Assembly: GCA_020633335.1 (NCBI GenBank)
Contig: JACKDU010000002.1
Coordinates: forward strand, 682,001 to 746,000
Direction: 5' to 3'
DNA length: 64,000 nucleotides
Origin: Myxococcales bacterium
GTDB taxonomy: Bacteria; Myxococcota_A; Polyangia; Nannocystales; Nannocystaceae
Part shown: positions 61,680 to 64,000 of the stretch, piece after piece
Layout: each line of letters begins with the position of its first letter
How positions within the stretch are numbered: the first letter of the stretch is position 1
The notes under the pieces: model-generated
The model's input: the letters and a program-made list of their open reading frames with translations, nothing else
Databases searched by the model: none
What the model was told of the DNA's origin: nothing
Made by a program: the position numbers and the translations under genes

Positions 61680-62330
61680 GACGCACTCATCCGGTTGCGG
61701 TTGTTAGGCAGATCCCCAGCCCTCGGCGGAGAACCGCGCAATCATATCAAGAGTCCGAATTCGCCGTCGACAGAGACACGCACGGGCAGGCGCGGATCCG
61801 CACCGGGCTCCGCGGGTCGCGTCCCCTCGGCGCCAGCGAGGCCTCCATCCCTCCATCCTCGGCCTTAGACAAGCGTGCGCGAAATCACACACACGCGCAT
61901 AGATCGCTTCGCGTTGGCTCCATTCATCGCCTGTGGACGCCTCCCCCGGAACTCACGATTCCAGTCGGAACAATGATTCGTCGGCGTTGATGGCGACCTC
62001 TGCGTGGATCGGCGTCGCCTCCTCGGTCGGCGCCGGCATCGCCGAGGAGGTCGCCTCCTCGGCGGGGTCCGGGGTCGACGACCATCCCCCGCTCGCGCTC
62101 CCTGGAGTCACCAGTCACGACGAGCGCTGACCTCCTCGCACCGCGAGGAGATCACCATGCTGTCCCTTGGACCAGGTCACCTGCGGACGCGCCGACGCGG
62201 AGGAGCAGACTCGCGCCGCGTCGCTGCGCAGAGGTCTGCGAGGGCGTGAGGATCCCCTCCTCATCCGCGCGGCACACCCCCTTTCGACGTGACGCCCAGC
62301 GTCCCACCATCCGGGGCCCGGAAGCCGACG
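61680..62330. other. 651-base intergenic region
   Basis: No gene is firmly supported. A 46-codon frame at 61990-62130 (starting MATSAWIGVASS) has no ribosome-binding site or box upstream. The stretch 61870-61980 is less GC-rich than its surroundings and could contain promoters for either flanking gene. Confidence 0.45.
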
Positions 62331-63365
62331 ATGACCCACGACGAGAACCTCGCCCTCGCCCCCACTGACCTCGCCGTGCGCCGCCGCGATCGCTTCGACG
62401 GCAGCGGCTTCTCGGTCACCCTGAGCCGCTTCGCCCAGGCCGACATCGACCTCATCCGCCAGACCTACGAGGTCGTCAAGCGGGCCTACGGGCTCTGGCT
62501 GCACATCCGCGACGCCGCCCACCTCAGCGACACCCACCACGACGACCTCCTGAGCCAACACATCCTCACCGAGCTCAAGGATCGCCGCTTCCTCCTCAGC
62601 CTCCGCGACCTCGGCTCCGCGACCTACGCCCTCGGCACGCCGCCGCAGGACGTCCGCTCCGCCCTCCACGACATCCGCGGCGGGGCCCTCCTCGCCCTGA
62701 TCGGCGCGGCCGCGGCCGACGTCCGCGGCGAGACGATCGACAGCCAGGAGCTGCGCACCGTGATCCTCCGGGCCCGCGACCACGCCCGGATCATGCGCAA
62801 CGCGATCAGCGACCTCCACCCGGTGCTCCGGGCGATCGACGCCGGGATCAAGACCCACACGATGCTCGACTTCATCACCAAGTGGGCGCGGACGATCTAC
62901 CGGGTCGGCGAGCGCAAGGTCGAGGTCACGACCGACTGCGAGTACGACGGCTTCGTCTGCCACTTCGACCTCGAGACCGCGGCCCTCGATCGGGTGATCT
63001 ACAACCACGTCAACAACGCCGCCCGCTTCTCGGCCGACGACAAGGTGTCGATCGCGGTCCTGCCGATCGGCGATCGGCTGGTCCGCTGGGTGATCACCAA
63101 CGCGATCTACCCCGAGCACAACCTCCACCTCCGCGAGAGCCTCGGCGACGACCTCGGCCGCCTCTACAGCGGCGGGGTGACCCGCGGCGGCCACGGGATC
63201 GGCCTCAACAACTGCGCGTCGCTGGTCGGCGCGGCGGTCGGCGTCACCGACATCGAGGAGCTGGTGGCCAAGGGCTACATCGGCGCGACCGTCCGCGACC
63301 ACAACTACGTCGCGTGGTTCCACTGGCCGACCTACGATCCCCAGCGCGCCGGGGCCGCGAGCTAG
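62331..63365 (+). CDS. Degenerate histidine-kinase-like protein
   Basis: This 344-residue soluble protein has an N-terminal helical region, a dimerisation-type segment with a candidate phospho-acceptor (SALHDIRGGALLALIG), a second helical part (ILRARDHARIMRNAISDLHP) and a GHKL ATPase-like C-terminus with N-box NHVNNAARFSADD and G-box GGHGIGLNNC. The D-x-G-x-G G1 box is missing (the stretch reads WVITNAIYPEHNLHLRES), so catalysis is doubtful. ATG 62331 was chosen with GGAAG upstream; GTG 62289 is in frame. It could be a phosphotransfer or pseudokinase protein. Confidence 0.75.
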   Translation: MTHDENLALAPTDLAVRRRDRFDGSGFSVTLSRFAQADIDLIRQTYEVVKRAYGLWLHIRDAAHLSDTHHDDLLSQHILTELKDRRFLLSLRDLGSATYALGTPPQDVRSALHDIRGGALLALIGAAAADVRGETIDSQELRTVILRARDHARIMRNAISDLHPVLRAIDAGIKTHTMLDFITKWARTIYRVGERKVEVTTDCEYDGFVCHFDLETAALDRVIYNHVNNAARFSADDKVSIAVLPIGDRLVRWVITNAIYPEHNLHLRESLGDDLGRLYSGGVTRGGHGIGLNNCASLVGAAVGVTDIEELVAKGYIGATVRDHNYVAWFHWPTYDPQRAGAAS

Positions 63366-63384
63366 CTCTCCCGGCGGTACGGCC

Positions 63385-63936
63385 TCAGGGGCCGGCGGCC
63401 TGATCCTCGCCGGCCCCCGCCGTCGCCCCCGCCGTCGCCGCCAACGCGAGGGCGCTCGGCGGCTCGCCCTCGACCCGGACGTAGGCCAGCGCCCCGCCCG
63501 TCGGCGCGACGCCGTAGACGATCTCGCCGGTGAGCGCCGAGCCTTCCTTATTGATCATCAGCCAGCCGGAGCCGACGCCGCCGCGCCCGTCCTGCCACTC
63601 GAAGCGGACGACGTTGGCGGCGACCTCCGACTCGCCGACCTGGGCGGTCTCCTGGATCATGTTGGCGACGTAGCGGAGCGTGCGGTCCTCGCTCTCGAAG
63701 CGGCCGTAGTAGCGGCGCTCGCCGAGGCGGCTGATCGTCATCTGCCCGGGCGAGCCGTCGCTCTGGCCGAGCCACTCGCCGGCGAAGTCGCTCGGCGCGT
63801 CGTAGGCCTCGGCCGGGGGGACGCTCGGCGCGCTCGAGGCCCCCGGCGCCGGCCGGCAGGCGAGGCCCGCGAGCAGCGCGACGGGAGCGATGAGCGCGCC
63901 CCATCGCCGTCGCCTCGGCCTGCGGATCCCCGACAC
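63385..63936 (-). CDS. Small hypothetical lipoprotein
   Basis: This 183-residue protein starts at GTG with an Arg-rich N-terminus and lipobox (PVALLAGLACRPA, Cys27), a short Pro/Ser linker, then a ~90-residue beta-rich domain (FAGEWLGQSDGSPGQMTISR, YYGRFESEDRTLRYVANMIQ, GWLMINKEGSALTGEIVYG) resembling small lipocalin-like or DUF domains. The end is Ala/Gly/Thr-rich. A TATCGC box lies 7 nt before the GTG. The 64 bases from here to the window end show nothing else. Confidence 0.75.
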   Translation of the reverse strand: MSGIRRPRRRRWGALIAPVALLAGLACRPAPGASSAPSVPPAEAYDAPSDFAGEWLGQSDGSPGQMTISRLGERRYYGRFESEDRTLRYVANMIQETAQVGESEVAANVVRFEWQDGRGGVGSGWLMINKEGSALTGEIVYGVAPTGGALAYVRVEGEPPSALALAATAGATAGAGEDQAAGP

Positions 63937-64000
63937 ACGAGGAGCGATACACCCTCCAAGGCCGACGAGCCAGCCCGCGACGCGCCCTCCCCGGCCCCGC

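Noticed and set aside
61990..62130. 46-codon frame (MATSAWIGVASS...) as a small peptide gene
   Set aside because: It has no SD sequence or TAnnnT box, no neighbouring modification or export genes, and only ordinary composition.

Overview
The window is very GC-rich and carries several marks of a predatory-type myxobacterium of the Nannocystaceae kind (Myxococcota). These include lipoproteins with Ser/Thr/Gly/Asp-rich low-complexity linkers after the lipobox, a DUF4215/choice-of-anchor-L lipoprotein, a MYXO-CTERM-like tail on a trypsin, a Hanks-type kinase, a zinc-ribbon/histone-H1-like protein, and frequent GTG starts. The taxonomic call is inference from gene style, not from a marker gene. 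No rRNA, tRNA, CRISPR array or insertion sequence was seen.

Layout. 1-3.6 kb: the edge of a Kir-type potassium channel, an acyl-CoA dehydrogenase/phosphotransferase pair resembling a split ACAD10/11, and a haem-motif lipoprotein. 3.6-4.3 kb: a non-coding block with degenerate tandem repeats and a long inverted repeat. 4.3-12.3 kb: gltX, a soluble chemoreceptor-like protein, the zinc-ribbon/H1-like protein, crcB, a CPBP protease and a fused M16 peptidase. 12.5-22.4 kb: one 3296-residue TPR protein. 22.5-27.8 kb: trypsin, outer-membrane protein, pilD, a lipoprotein, then rsfS-rlmH-DUF202. 

27.8-37.2 kb is an apparent inorganic-carbon island. It holds a pseudo-rhodanese fused to a beta-carbonic-anhydrase-like domain, a Ser/Thr kinase, an HTH-EIIA(Ntr) regulator, and a three-gene dab operon (dabA with all four expected zinc-site residues, dabB, and a second NuoM/MrpD-like subunit). 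A perfect inverted repeat sits over a -35-like box between the regulator and dabA. 37.2-40.7 kb: flavoprotein, TAT-type amidase, SirB1-like protein. 40.8-46.4 kb: a complete isc operon (iscS-iscU-iscA-hscB-hscA-fdx) whose first gene is a MerR-family protein with a four-cysteine cluster instead of the usual Rrf2-type IscR; two related palindromes lie upstream. 

46.8-54.8 kb is a tightly packed seven-gene run. It combines a hybrid histidine kinase, an RsbW-like ATPase, an STAS-like protein, a coiled-coil porin, a cupredoxin, a pentahaem cytochrome and a HAMP/SpoIIE phosphatase, so a partner-switching circuit is interlocked with a periplasmic redox pathway. A convergent di-haem peroxidase follows. 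56.6-64 kb: four secreted lipoproteins and a degenerate histidine-kinase-like protein. 

A recurring feature is a TAnnnT box only 5-9 nt before the start codon with no Shine-Dalgarno sequence (Kir channel, 2877, 5835, 22568, 24153, 25285, 29274, 56170 and 58846, with a CATCCT variant at 58943), which suggests leaderless transcription of many monocistronic genes. Genes inside operons instead use ATGA/GTGA overlaps or SD sequences.
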